From Blasia pusilla (Eukaryota > Marchantiophyta > Marchantiopsida > Blasiales), in contig CM114271.1 in the NCBI GenBank assembly GCA_050084515.1, positions 53,320,001 through 53,384,000 of the forward strand: a stretch of DNA of 64,000 nucleotides, given 5' to 3'. Positions 11,731 through 20,903 of the stretch are shown one piece after another. Position numbers and translations under genes: made by a program. Under the pieces are notes generated by a model. The model did no database searches. It saw nothing but the letters and a program-made list of their open reading frames with translations, and was not told the origin of the DNA. The first letter of the stretch is position 1; the number at the start of each line of letters is the position of its first letter.

Positions 11731-12849
11731 ATGCTATCTCTAAACTATTTGAAAGTTGAAATTTTAATTAAAATTTTAAATTGAAAGTTGCTTCTGAATC
11801 CATGCTCGACGAGCCCAATAGAACTGGGGTTATGTGTTGAGTTAGCTGGAAGAATTTCTATTTCTCAAACACCCACCAAAAACCGTGGGCAAAATGCAGG
11901 GTCGCTTTTATATTGGTATCCAAATAGTCGACCGGAATTTGGAAAATATATACCGTTCTGTTATTTACAGACCGGAAATGTACCGGTTCTCTCCAAAAAA
12001 ACTACCGAGACCCTCTCCATGCTATTAAGAGAGAGTCTTCTCTCTTGTGCAAACCATTAAATAGGATTTTAGTGCATCAGCCGTAGTACATTGGAAGGAT
12101 TTTCTTTCGACGGATTCAATTTTTTTTGTTGGTGACCGTTACGGTCTTCTCAACGAAGGAGGTCTACAATTGAAGCGGCCCTCTAAATTCTGAAAGAGTT
12201 TTCAAGGGAGATAGCTACTTTCAGGGTTTCAAAACATTTGAGGACGTTGTAGAGTAGAGTGTGTTTATTCGTTACACCCAAATTAGAACCTCCCAAACTG
12301 ATACAAAGCACACTTCAACCTCTTAGTGAGGTATGGTCTTTATTTCCACTTACTCATGCAACCAATTTACACAAGCCATTGAGGCTTAATTTTCCGAGCT
12401 TTATTCATGTGTGCAAACGTTTACAAGTGCAAGATACTATTGGAGTCTCTAGAGTCTCCAAGATCTACTGAGAGTCCTTCATGCAAGATACTATTGGAGT
12501 ATTTCATATAACCTAGATAGAATCTAGCTCTACCCTTACAAGTTGCTCTATTTTGTGCATTCCACATACTCTAGAAAATGTTTGAGCAACTTCTAGCTCA
12601 AAGACCTCCTCCGGATTGAACTACTCCAACAAATCTTGAGTCACCTCCCATCTCCAATGTTGCTTTCGATTTGACGAGCTCCTCCGAGTTCAACTTCAGC
12701 TCCACAAACTCCCAAGCTACCTCCTATCTCTTGATTGATTTTTTCTAAGACAATTGCAATCTCATCTCTACAACCATTTTATTGACAAAACTGCAGAACA
12801 CATCAAAGTTGTAGAAAATACCAACATGGTAACCGGACAAGGAATTCCT
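11731..12849. other. AT-rich unassigned DNA upstream of gypsy B
   Basis: Includes an AT palindrome near 11758-11776 and pyrimidine-rich stretches. No gag N-terminus or LTR of the gypsy B type was found here, although those should lie just upstream of B. Its 5' end therefore appears deleted or replaced. Confidence 0.35.
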
Positions 12850-12879
12850 CACAAGGAAACCTTGTCATTCACTTCAGGG

Positions 12880-13989
12880 ACCACCTTCTTATGAACACCT
12901 CCCTGACGTTGAGAGATGTTTTTAGGACCGCCGAGAACATTGAGCGCAATATGGCGGAGGAGAGCGTAGCCACCATGGGTTCTGAGCGAGAGCAGTCGCG
13001 ATTGGCTGCACCACCTGTGCAGCAACGTGGACTCCGAGATAGGTCAACTGTGGCACCACGAGCTCACGGAGGATACCGGGAGCGAGTGGCACAGAGACTT
13101 GCGCCTTCATATGCGACTCAACAGCAGCCGCCTACTATTACTTGTTGGTCATGTGGTGGAGCCCATCATCAGCGTCATTGCACTCGTCAAGGTCATGGAC
13201 GTGTGCCTCAGCATGGAGGAGGAGATGGTATTGCACAAGGAGGTTATCAGTGTGACTATTGTCAGAGGTATGGTCATACACACGCCAGGTGTTTCAGTTT
13301 ACATCCTGAGTTACGTCCGGACCGAGGGTCAAAGAGGGCACTAGAGTGAGTAGCCGATTCGGGTGGGCCTACAAATCGTGCACCAGGTGGTCCCGTTGGA
13401 GGACGAGGAGCTAGAGTTTCCCGACAGGGTGGTGGAGCTACCCGTGGAGGAGGTAGAGTACCACCACCTAGATGCGCTGAGGCAGACGCCAGACGTGAGG
13501 CTGGGATGGTTGCTCAGATACAACAGCTATAGGAGCAGATTGCCGCTATGGCATTGAGGTTACCCGATGCCGGATCCGTGGCATCGACATCATATGGAGC
13601 AGCCAGAGATCTGGAGGATCCTTGTTGGATGTACGGGGTTGCCCAGATAGAGGCCGCCGCAGTTGTGATGCGTGGAGCACTCGCAGAGTTGGATCCACAT
13701 CGAGGGGAAGCCAGAAAAAAGACTAGGCTTCCTCAATCTTTCACGTTGTCCGAACTGATGAGGACCCCATCGATGGATCCTCATCAAAGTTCCTTGAGAG
13801 TTGGTGATGTTGTTGGTGTGCAGGCACGGAGGGCGATGGGAGAAGCGAGTGTGACGACTCCTATTGTTGATGCTCAGGAGGAGCATGTGTCGAGCACGTT
13901 GTTGGGGGCAGCCACCGTTGTGTACCGCATTCCTTTATTTTCTGCTTCTGATGTTATGACATTGGGGGTACGCCCGCCGAGGCTTTTCG
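12880..13989 (+). pseudogene. gag (C-terminal part with zinc knuckles), element B
   Basis: The frame opens with LLMNTSLTLRDVFR, matching element A gag; everything upstream of this is lost. Two CCHC knuckles follow: CWSCGGAHHQRHC and CDYCQRYGHTHARC, which bind element RNA. A basic Gly/Arg-rich linker comes next. In-frame stops lie at 13347 (TGA) and 13530 (TAG). Beyond them the frame continues through LPDAGSVAS and GATVV-type sequence to a frameshift in a G run near 13965. An N-terminal ATG at 12891 exists, but it is probably internal to the original gag. Confidence 0.75.
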
Positions 13990-14839
13990 GCTGGCCGCTT
14001 TGCTATGTGAGCGCACAGTTGGAGTTCTTGCATCACGTTCAGAGGTGATTGCAGAGGAGGTGATGGACCTGCCCTTGGAGTGGATGCTCGGACCGTCCAC
14101 ATCAGATTCATGGCAGGCTGCGGCTGCTAGGATGGCGGAGATGCCCGCTAGACCTGCGATAGAGCATGCCATGGCTTCTCCTAGTATTGTGTTGCTGGAT
14201 AACCGAGGAGAGGTCTTCCAGTTGGTGAGTCCTGGAGGTAGAGCTTTTAGTCTGCAGCGCGTCTTGTTGGATTCAGGAGCGCGACCCCTGATGTTGGGGA
14301 AAGCGTCATTCAGAGGATTGGGCTTGACGAGAGCCAATGTGGAGCGTTGTCCATTCCGGATATAGACATGCTTGGGTGGAGTCAGTACCACACAGTATAT
14401 CACCCAACATGAGGTCCTGGTGAGAATTCGCCCAGGACATCCTACAGATGAGTCCGTGGTGCGAGCCAAGGCGATAGTGACTGATGCAGAGTCCTACGAC
14501 GTCTTGGTTAGTGGAGCAATGTTATACCCGATGGGGTTTGCCCTGGATTATTAGGAGGAGTCAGCGTCCTACAGACCAGGATGACAGTCAGGTGATGGGC
14601 GCCTTAGCTCATTACCCGTTCGATTCACAAGTGCAGTGATCGAGCAACGGCCATGAGAGATGGCGACCTCAGCAGCATTTAGCAGTGCCATCACTTGGCC
14701 TAGTGATTTGATTGAGGGACATGTACATGCAGAGGATACTCCCGTTCCTGACATTTCTATGAAGAGGAGTGTTATGGTAGCTGCATCCTTCCGTGGAGGA
14801 GAGGTGCCGTTGTGGGGCTCGACTGAGGAGTTTTGACGA
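13990..14839 (+). pseudogene. Aspartic protease region, element B
   Basis: The frame has LLCERTVGVLASRSE, then the catalytic signature LLDSGARPLMLG with DSG encoded at 14270-14278. Retroviral-type aspartic proteases use this Asp as a dimer to cut the polyprotein. Following sequence (HEVLVRIRPGHP, DAESYDVLVSGAML) fits the second half of a gypsy protease domain. Stops occur at 14363, 14552, 14582, 14654 and 14834, all TGA or TAG. The same segment can be traced in element A, directly upstream of its methyltransferase. Confidence 0.7.
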
Positions 14840-15931
14840 TTGGCAGATGAGCACGTGCAGGCCGCGTGGAGCGAGGCATTTGCACCAGAACGTGACGGGT
14901 CTGAGGAACACGAGGTAGCAGGGAGTGCTACGATGACACCCTTGGATACCACATCCATTGTGTGGTGTATCCCAGAGGAGGGTATTCGAGTGTTAGATCT
15001 CTTTGGAGGGATTAGCACTGGGTTAGTTGTTGTTTTGCAGGCATGAGTGCGAGGACAAGAGTACCTGTATGTGGAGAGTGATGATGTTGCAAGGCGCGTC
15101 TCACTACGACATGTGGCGCAGTTACGCCTACGTTTTCCCGACTTATTGTTTGCGTCCGCAGTACAGAGGTACCAGAGTTCCCTACTGAGGGATATTTCGT
15201 TGTTGGGGGCACATGACTTAGAGCGGGTAGAGACCATTCATTTGGTCATTTCCGGTTGGCCATGTCAGGGCCAATCGAGTGCTGGACAAGGCAGCGGGTT
15301 GGCTGACACTCGGTCCAGGTTGTTTTGGGAGATGTTGAGGGTCTTACGGCAGTTGCAAGAGCACCAGTCTCGTTCTCCAGCCTATATTCTAGAGAATGTG
15401 CCGATCTTAGGAGACTCCAGGTTACGGGTGGTGACGAGTGCTTATCAGGTGCATGCCTGGATCGGCCCAGCAGTGTTCTTGGATGCGGCGAGTGTAGGTT
15501 CTAGAGCCCCTCGCCCGCGTCTATGGTGGACCAACTTGGTGCCCCATGCGGTGTTACGGAGGGTGTATGCGAGAGTGGAGCGCCCCTCCCATTTGTTAGT
15601 GGATTCCATTCTAGATCCAGGTCGTCGATCACAAGCAGTGAGGCACGATGATCGACCACCGCTGAGTGTGGTCAACAGGGTAGGCAGGCCACGGGCAGCC
15701 TTTCCCACGTTTGTGAGTTTTCCCGCTTCCTATACAAACAAGGAGGCCCGTCCTGGCTTGGTTTGGGTTAACCATGTTCAGAGGTTGGTGGAGCCCAACG
15801 CCGATGAGAGAGAGTGGGCGATGGGATTTCCCACATGAGTGACGGCAGTCCCGTCAGTATCAGAGGCATCACGACACCATGTCTTGGGTCAGGAGATGGA
15901 CCTGCATTGCTTGACATGGATCTTCAGCTTG
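14840..15931 (+). pseudogene. DNMT3-like C5-cytosine DNA methyltransferase, element B
   Basis: This module lies in frame between protease and RT. Visible motifs: I, RVLDLFGGISTGL (about 14985-15026, cofactor binding); IV, GWPCQGQSS with the catalytic Cys at 15263-15265; VI, ILENVP at 15386-15403; VIII, RAPRPRLWWTNLVP near 15508-15550; IX/X region, EREWAMGFPT, then VSEASRHHVLGQEMD. The ...FLDAASVGSRAPRPRLWWTN segment and the R...LGxxxD ending resemble DNMT3/DRM-type enzymes more than DNMT1. Such enzymes transfer a methyl group from S-adenosylmethionine to carbon 5 of cytosine. Two TGA stops (15044, 15836) break this copy, each one C-to-T change from CGA. About 300 residues, with a short target-recognition region. 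Confidence 0.85.
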
Positions 15932-16215
15932 GGAGTGGCTGAGCAGCGTCGGATGAGATCGCGACAGATCACAACGGTTGCGTTGGTGAGCCCCATGCCT
16001 ACCAAGACGCTGGAGGCAGTGGCTGGGGGCGAGACCAGAGGAGATCGACACACCAGGGGAGATCGGGAGAGACACCCTTGGACTTCTTGGGATGTTTTGC
16101 AGGTACACCAGGAGATGATAGCCACAACATCGAGCGTGGTTCCGAGCACTGCATGTGGAGGAGATCAGAGTTTGCAGTTGGCTGCAGAAGACCAGCCGAG
16201 CATTGTTGTTCGAGA
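15932..16215 (+). other. Linker between methyltransferase and RT, element B
   Basis: The frame continues (QRRMRSRQITTVAL and onward) without a recognisable domain and closes at a TAG at 16265. The RT frame takes over from about 16215. This may be a natural spacer or a frameshift region. Confidence 0.5.
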
Positions 16216-17888
16216 CGGGGTTGCACATAGCAACCACCGATACCAGCGCCAGAGAGTCCTACCATAGTCACGATGAAGACTTGGGAGCCAGATATGGGCC
16301 CTAAGTTGACAGGAGGAGAGCGGCGCCGGATATATCAGTTCCTCACGAGTTATAGGAGCTGCTATGCATTTAGCATGGAAGATTTGGGTACGCTGAAGGG
16401 ACCGGGGATCCACATTGAGTTGTTGAGTGATACGCCGATCTTCTGACGACCCTATAGGTATAGTGATATTGAGAGGGCTCTGATTCAGAGTAGGAGCCAA
16501 GACTTGGTCAGAGCAGGACTAGTGGAGATGTCCCATGGGAAGTATGCATCTGCCATTGTCATGTCCGCCAAGAAGGATGTGCATGGCAATTGGACGGATA
16601 GGCGGATGTGTGGGGATTACCGACCTATCAATCGACAGACGAAGTCGGATAGGTATGCCATGCCCACCCCTGAGGAGATCTTTGATACGAATGGTCACGC
16701 AAAGATCTTCAGCTCATTCGATTTGCGAGCTGGATACTATCAACTGCCTATCAGATTGGAGGACAGGAAAAAGATGGCATTTTGGGGCATCGATCCTCAC
16801 GGGAAGGATTGTTTGTACCAGTGGCGGTTCTTACCATTTGGGTTAAAAAACGCCCCCGCTGAGTTTCAAAGGGTCATGGATACGATCTTGGCTGGGCTGG
16901 ATTTTGCTAGGTGTTATATTGATGACATCATAGTCTTTAGAGCCACGGTTGTGGAGCATGAGCGACATCTAGAGGAGGTGTTTCAACGATTGCAATTACA
17001 TGGGCTGAAGCTACACCCAGGCAAGTGCAAGATCTTCTACGACCAGATTGAGTACTTGGTCATACGATATACCCAGGGGGCCTTGGTGTTCAGCATACAA
17101 AGGTAGAGGCTATCTCACGCATTCTTCGCCCTACAGATGTGAGCCGTGTTTGCGCATTCATGGGATTGGCGAACTTCTATTGGCGGTACGTCAAGGGATT
17201 CAATTTGATTGCGAAGCCCCTGACCTTGCTGACAAAGGTGGATCATGAGTGGCACTGGGGGGATGAGCGAGCATTTCAGTTGCTCAAGGACAGGTTGACG
17301 TCTGTGCCCATCTTGAGGAGACCAATCCGGGGGCATCCTTTCTAGTTGCACACAGGTTGGAGCATGTTGGGGCTTGGAGCGGTGCTCACCCAACATGATG
17401 ATGAGGGTAGAGAGTTCGTGGTGGCTTATGCTAGCCGTTCGAACAATGCTGCAGAGGCGAAGTACAGCTCGTATGAGGATGAGTGCTTGGCTGCGGTGTG
17501 GGCTGTCGCGCATTTTAGGTGTTACTTATTCGGCAACCCCTTTACCATCATCATTGATCATCAACCACTGAAGTGGTTGATGGAGTCCGACAAGCTTACA
17601 AGGAAGCTTGCGAGATGGGCTTTGTTGTTGCAGGAATATGAATTTCAGGTGGTACATAGACTTGAGACGCTCAACCAGGATGCAGATGGGTTGAGTCGTA
17701 ACCCATGCCCGAGTCAACGAGATGCGACTGGAACTCGATGGCATGGAGAGAGTGATGAGGAGTCAGTGCCAGGATGGCACGCGTCAGTCTATTTAGGCAT
17801 GTTGGCTATGGAGAGCCAGAGTGTGGAGACTTCAATGGCAAGGTCTAGTGGAGAGTCCTTGGATCCCGAGGCCATAGAGTATTCATGA
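16216..17888 (+). pseudogene. Reverse transcriptase and RNase H, element B
   Basis: After PPIPAPESPT and MKTWEPDMGPKLTGG comes FxRPYRYSDIERALIQ, with a TGA at 16444. RT motifs follow: RMCGDYRPINRQT, FSSFDLRAGYYQLP, FLPFGLKNAPAEFQRVM and the catalytic CYIDDIIVF, intact. A frameshift near 17090 leads to VSRVCAFMGLANFYWRYV, the gypsy connection/tether region. RNase H follows from 17346 (LGLGAVLTQHDDEG, YSSYEDECLAAVWA, IDHQPLKWL, NQDADGLSR) after a TAG at 17343. Together these would copy element RNA into DNA. The copy keeps its catalytic residues but not an open frame. Confidence 0.88.
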
Positions 17889-19179
17889 TGATGGAGTAAT
17901 CTTGGAGAACCTTCTTACAGGCAGCGTTGCGAGCACTATAGGTGCTAGAGAGCGAGATCGGATCCTACAACAGGCTAGACAGTTCCGTTGGGAGGGGACA
18001 CATGTTCTGAGGGTTTGGGAGGATGGCAGAGTACGCGTAGTGCCACATCCTTTGCTGAGAGCATGACTAGTGCAGCATGCCCACGAGGAGTTGGGTCACT
18101 TTGGGGTGAAGCGGACGTACAGCTTGCTCCAGATTCAGTATTGGTGGCGAGGCACGCAAACTGAGGTTCAGCAGTTTGTTGCCAAGTGCATGGTGTGTGA
18201 TCAGATCCAAGCATCGTTCAATGCTCCGACTCCACAGTTGCATCCATTATCGATCATGGGCTTAGGGTATAGATGGAGTTTGGATTTTGCAGGACCTTTG
18301 CCTTTGACGGAGCGTCACAGTCGTTATGTGTTGGTGATGGTCAAGCACTTCTCGAAGTGGATCGAGTTGGTTGCATTGCCTGAAAAAGCGAGTGAGGGAG
18401 TAGCTTATGCTTTCCTTGACAGAGTGCTGAGTCATTATGGCACACCGGCTGAGGTGTTGACAGACCAGGGTACCGATTTTCGCGGTGAGTTCTAGGCCTT
18501 GTATGATCAGGCGCTCATCAACCATTGTACGACTTCGTGAGATCATCCCTAGGCGGATGGATTAGCGGAGAGAGTTGTGCAGACAGTGAAGAGGGGTTTA
18601 CGCAAGTATGGCTTGCAAAGAGGTCACCTAGGAGATTGGGACCTCTAGTTGCCCTGGTTGGCGATGGGATACAGATTCAGAAGGAAGGCATCCTTAGCAT
18701 CTTTTTCACCGTACTTGCTACTTTATGGCCGAGAGCCAGATTCACCTGCGGCCATTCGTCGAGATGCTGGTGAGGTGTTGGACCTTGATGACCCAGATGT
18801 ATGGATTTGAGCATCTTCTTAGAGGGCTGATTTATTTCGAAGAGTGATGCCCATGGTGTTCGAGAACTTGGCGATTGCGCAACATCAGGATACGTTGAGG
18901 TATGTGAGTATTCGGGATGGTGGTTATCGACCAACTATCCGGAGGTTTCATCAGGGAGATTATGTCTACTTGTAGGAGACGGCACCGACAACGTTGGATG
19001 TGACTGCAGGTCGCACTTTCTTGAGAGTGCGTTACGTTTTGCCATCCGGTGTTCTCTTGCTGGAGGGACGCGATGGTATGGTATGGAAGGACCATGTGCG
19101 TAATTGTGCACCATGTCACCTTCCTATCATTGATGATACAGTGGATCCGAGCTTAGCAATAGTTCGTGCAAGCTTGCGT
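17889..19179 (+). pseudogene. Integrase, element B
   Basis: Zinc-binding region: HAHEELGHFGVKRTY with downstream CMVCDQIQ (H-H-C-C). DDE core: WSLDFAGPLPLT (first Asp), LTDQGTDFRGEF (second Asp), then, past a TAG at 18493, ADGLAERVVQTVKRGL with the Glu. Further stops at 18064, 18538, 18550, 18646, 18808, 18820 and 18973 are all TGA or TAG. After the core come LLLYGREPDSPAAIRR and FLRVRYVLPSGVLLLEGRD. Integrase inserts the DNA copy into the genome, and its C-terminal extension often steers target choice. Here that extension is the PHD finger. Confidence 0.85.
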
Positions 19180-19320
19180 TGTATGTTGTGTGGTTCTGCC
19201 CGTGGTACGGCCACAATGCTAGTCTGTGATGGTTGTTCGAGAGGTTGGCATATGGCATGTCTGACGACACCTCTCACTAGGGTTCCTCGGGGACGATGGA
19301 TGTGTCCCAGATGTACATAG
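19180..19320 (+). pseudogene. PHD finger at the end of the polyprotein, element B
   Basis: CMLC, then MLVCDGCSRGWHMAC, then RWMCPRC gives a complete Cys4-His-Cys3 zinc set within about 46 residues, followed by the TAG at 19318. PHD fingers bind histone H3 tails. The CDGC-x4-H pattern with LxxPLxxVPRGRW resembles AIRE/BAZ-type fingers, which read unmodified H3K4, more than the aromatic-cage type. That binding preference is inference. The finger is fused after integrase, where chromoviruses carry a chromodomain, so targeting of integration is the simplest role. Element C carries a degraded version. Confidence 0.85.
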
Positions 19321-19507
19321 AGGAGATACTAGGTAGGTTTCGATCCCGACTTTTTCTCTGACATGAATGAGAGGAAGGCGACTAACGATAAGGCCACATG
19401 AGCACGCGGCCTTCTTGCTCTTAGCGTCCGAGAGATGTATGTCATGGTAGGTAGGGTAAGATGGCTATCTGGAGTTAGAGGGACCTAACCACTAGCTAGG
19501 GGGGCGA
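19321..19507 (+). other. 3' untranslated region and polypurine tract, element B
   Basis: No coding sequence. The run AGGGGGG at 19498-19504 just before the repeated 130-base block is the likely polypurine primer for plus-strand DNA synthesis. The same run sits at the equivalent place in element C (minus strand, about 26545-26555). Confidence 0.6.
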
Positions 19508-19635
19508 TTGGAGATATTTTGGTACTTCTTGTTTCGTTTTTTGGATGCCATGAGTTAGCATGGGATCGTGTGTGTTTGAGTGTGTGTTCGGTAACAACGA
19601 TGTATGTTGTGTAGCGATGTATATGTGCACGACAA
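19508..19635 (+). repeat. 130-base block, copy 1, upstream of the 3' LTR (element B)
   Basis: Begins ttggagatattttggtactt and ends gcacgacaaca. It is nearly the same as 20153-20282, the end of the LTR. Element C has the same two-copy layout (26430-26544 and 25795-25924). Confidence 0.8.
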
Positions 19636-20282
19636 CAATCACATCCTTTAGGATAGATTGGTGAGATCTAGTATAGCATCTTCAAGAGTAGTGGATGACA
19701 AGCCTAGGAGGTCGAGGATGACCTGTTGAGGCCCCGGGAAACCTGAGAGAGTAGGTTTCCCCTTCGTTTTGGCTCATTTGGAACCATATTGAAGAACTTA
19801 CTATTTTAGGTAAGTACCATTTTGAATATATGATCGATTTTCTATTTTTTTTCTAAGTGGCCCTTGACCTCCTATATCAGGTCAAGAGCCAAGGAGGTGA
19901 CTTGGGAGAATAGGTTACCATGGAGAGAGCTTGGGAGAGGGGAGGGGTATATATCCCAATGAGAGAGAGCTTGAGAGCTCATTCTCTCTTTGTTGAACCT
20001 CTTGGCATGAGGCGGCGGAGCTATGGTCCCTTACCTTGTGAGTGTAACCCAAGTCTCTCATTAGGAGAGTGGGTATGGTTTGACATGAGAGAATGCACAC
20101 CTTTGAGAGCTATGGTGTGAGATTGTGTAGAGAGAGATTGGATCTTACTTTATTGGAGATATTTTGGTACTTCTTGTCTCGTTGTTTGGATGCCATGAAT
20201 TACCATGGGATCGTGCGTGTTTGTGTGTGTGTTCGGTGACAGCGATGTTTGTTGTGTAGCGATGTGTATGCGCACGACACAC
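19636..20282 (+). repeat. 3' LTR of element B
   Basis: About 645 bases from tcacatcctttagg to gcgcacgacac. The start matches the exact 5' end of element C as fixed by its target duplication. It contains a TATA-like box (tatata, 19948-19953), pyrimidine/purine-rich stretches, and the second 130-base block at the end (20153-20282). The next bases belong to copia2. Confidence 0.75.
19948..19953 (+). promoter_or_regulatory. TATA-like box in the LTR of element B
   Basis: ggggtatatatccc lies in the middle of the LTR. The equivalent place in element C (minus strand, about 26107-26116) also has tatatata after a pyrimidine/purine switch. Conservation of position supports a core promoter for element transcription. 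Confidence 0.55.
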
Positions 20283-20342
20283 TTAATGTTGGATGCCATT
20301 TTGAGGTAAATAGTCATCAAACTCTATTGAAAGATACTCTCC

Positions 20343-20903
20343 TCAAGTCTGCTTTTCTACTAGAACTCTGAATGTTTGGAACAATGTTAGGAACAGTGAA
20401 TGTTTGGAACACTGATCATACATTGTTGTTTGAATCTTTGGCATAGAAACATCTAATTTGAACATTCTGCCAAATCTAGTTCCTTTGGTTATCGTACTCT
20501 GGTCATCCATTGTTTCAATGAAACAATCATCTGTGTTAAACTTCACTTGATAATCCCGTTCTACTATATGTCCTACAAAGATCACGTTTCTTGCAATGGT
20601 AGGAAGATAGAGAACATTTCCAAGAGCACAAAGACCATCTGATGCTATTGGAACTTTATCGGTATGCGTGATATGATGTTGAGTGTCGTCTCCTATGAGC
20701 ACAATCGTAGGATCTTTCACAGGCTTCAAACTACTGAACCATTTAGCTTGTGAGATAATGTGATTTGATGCACGAGAGTCAATGTACCAATCTTCTGTCG
20801 AGTCTTTCTTGACCATTGCTCCCATAAGATAAGTTATGACCAAAAGATGCTCCGTTTGTGAATGTTGTTGTTCTTGGTACTGCTCTTGGTGTTGTTGCTC
20901 CAC
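20343..20903 (-). pseudogene. Copia-type protease and pre-integrase region (copia2)
   Basis: EDWYIDSRASNHII aligns with the copia protease signature WxxDSGASxH, but the Gly of DSG is Arg here, a change expected to harm the active site. It continues with VLIGDDTQHHI and GNVLYLPTIARNVIFVGHI, typical of the protease-to-pre-integrase stretch. The frame is open for 186 codons and then breaks. This enzyme would process the copia polyprotein. Confidence 0.7.

Larger units (their letters stand above)
12850..20282 (+). mobile_element. Ty3/gypsy element B encoding a DNA methyltransferase and PHD finger
   Basis: Order on the plus strand: truncated gag with two zinc knuckles, aspartic protease, C5-cytosine methyltransferase, RT (YIDD), RNase H, integrase (zinc-binding region plus DDE core), a C-terminal PHD finger, a purine tract, a 130-base block, and a 3' LTR. 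RT before integrase defines Ty3/gypsy. The 5' LTR and first part of gag are missing, and 19 premature stops plus several frameshifts make the copy non-functional. Elements A and C are relatives. A and C are cited as supporting copies because each shares part of the unusual cargo. Confidence 0.9.

Noticed and set aside
14840-15931. The methyltransferase as a host gene with a retrotransposon inserted beside it
   Set aside because: It is in frame with protease upstream, lies between protease and RT, and has the same context in element A.
13347-18975. Reassigned stop codons or stop-repairing RNA editing in gypsy B
   Set aside because: TGA and TAG only could suggest a variant code or U-to-C editing, but frameshifts also break the element, element A has CGA at one of the sites, and the XB3-like gene uses the standard code. 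Decay by deamination is simpler.
12850-20282. Endogenous pararetrovirus (caulimovirus-like)
   Set aside because: An integrase with DDE core, LTR with TATA box and target duplications in a relative (C) identify an LTR retrotransposon; no movement protein is seen.
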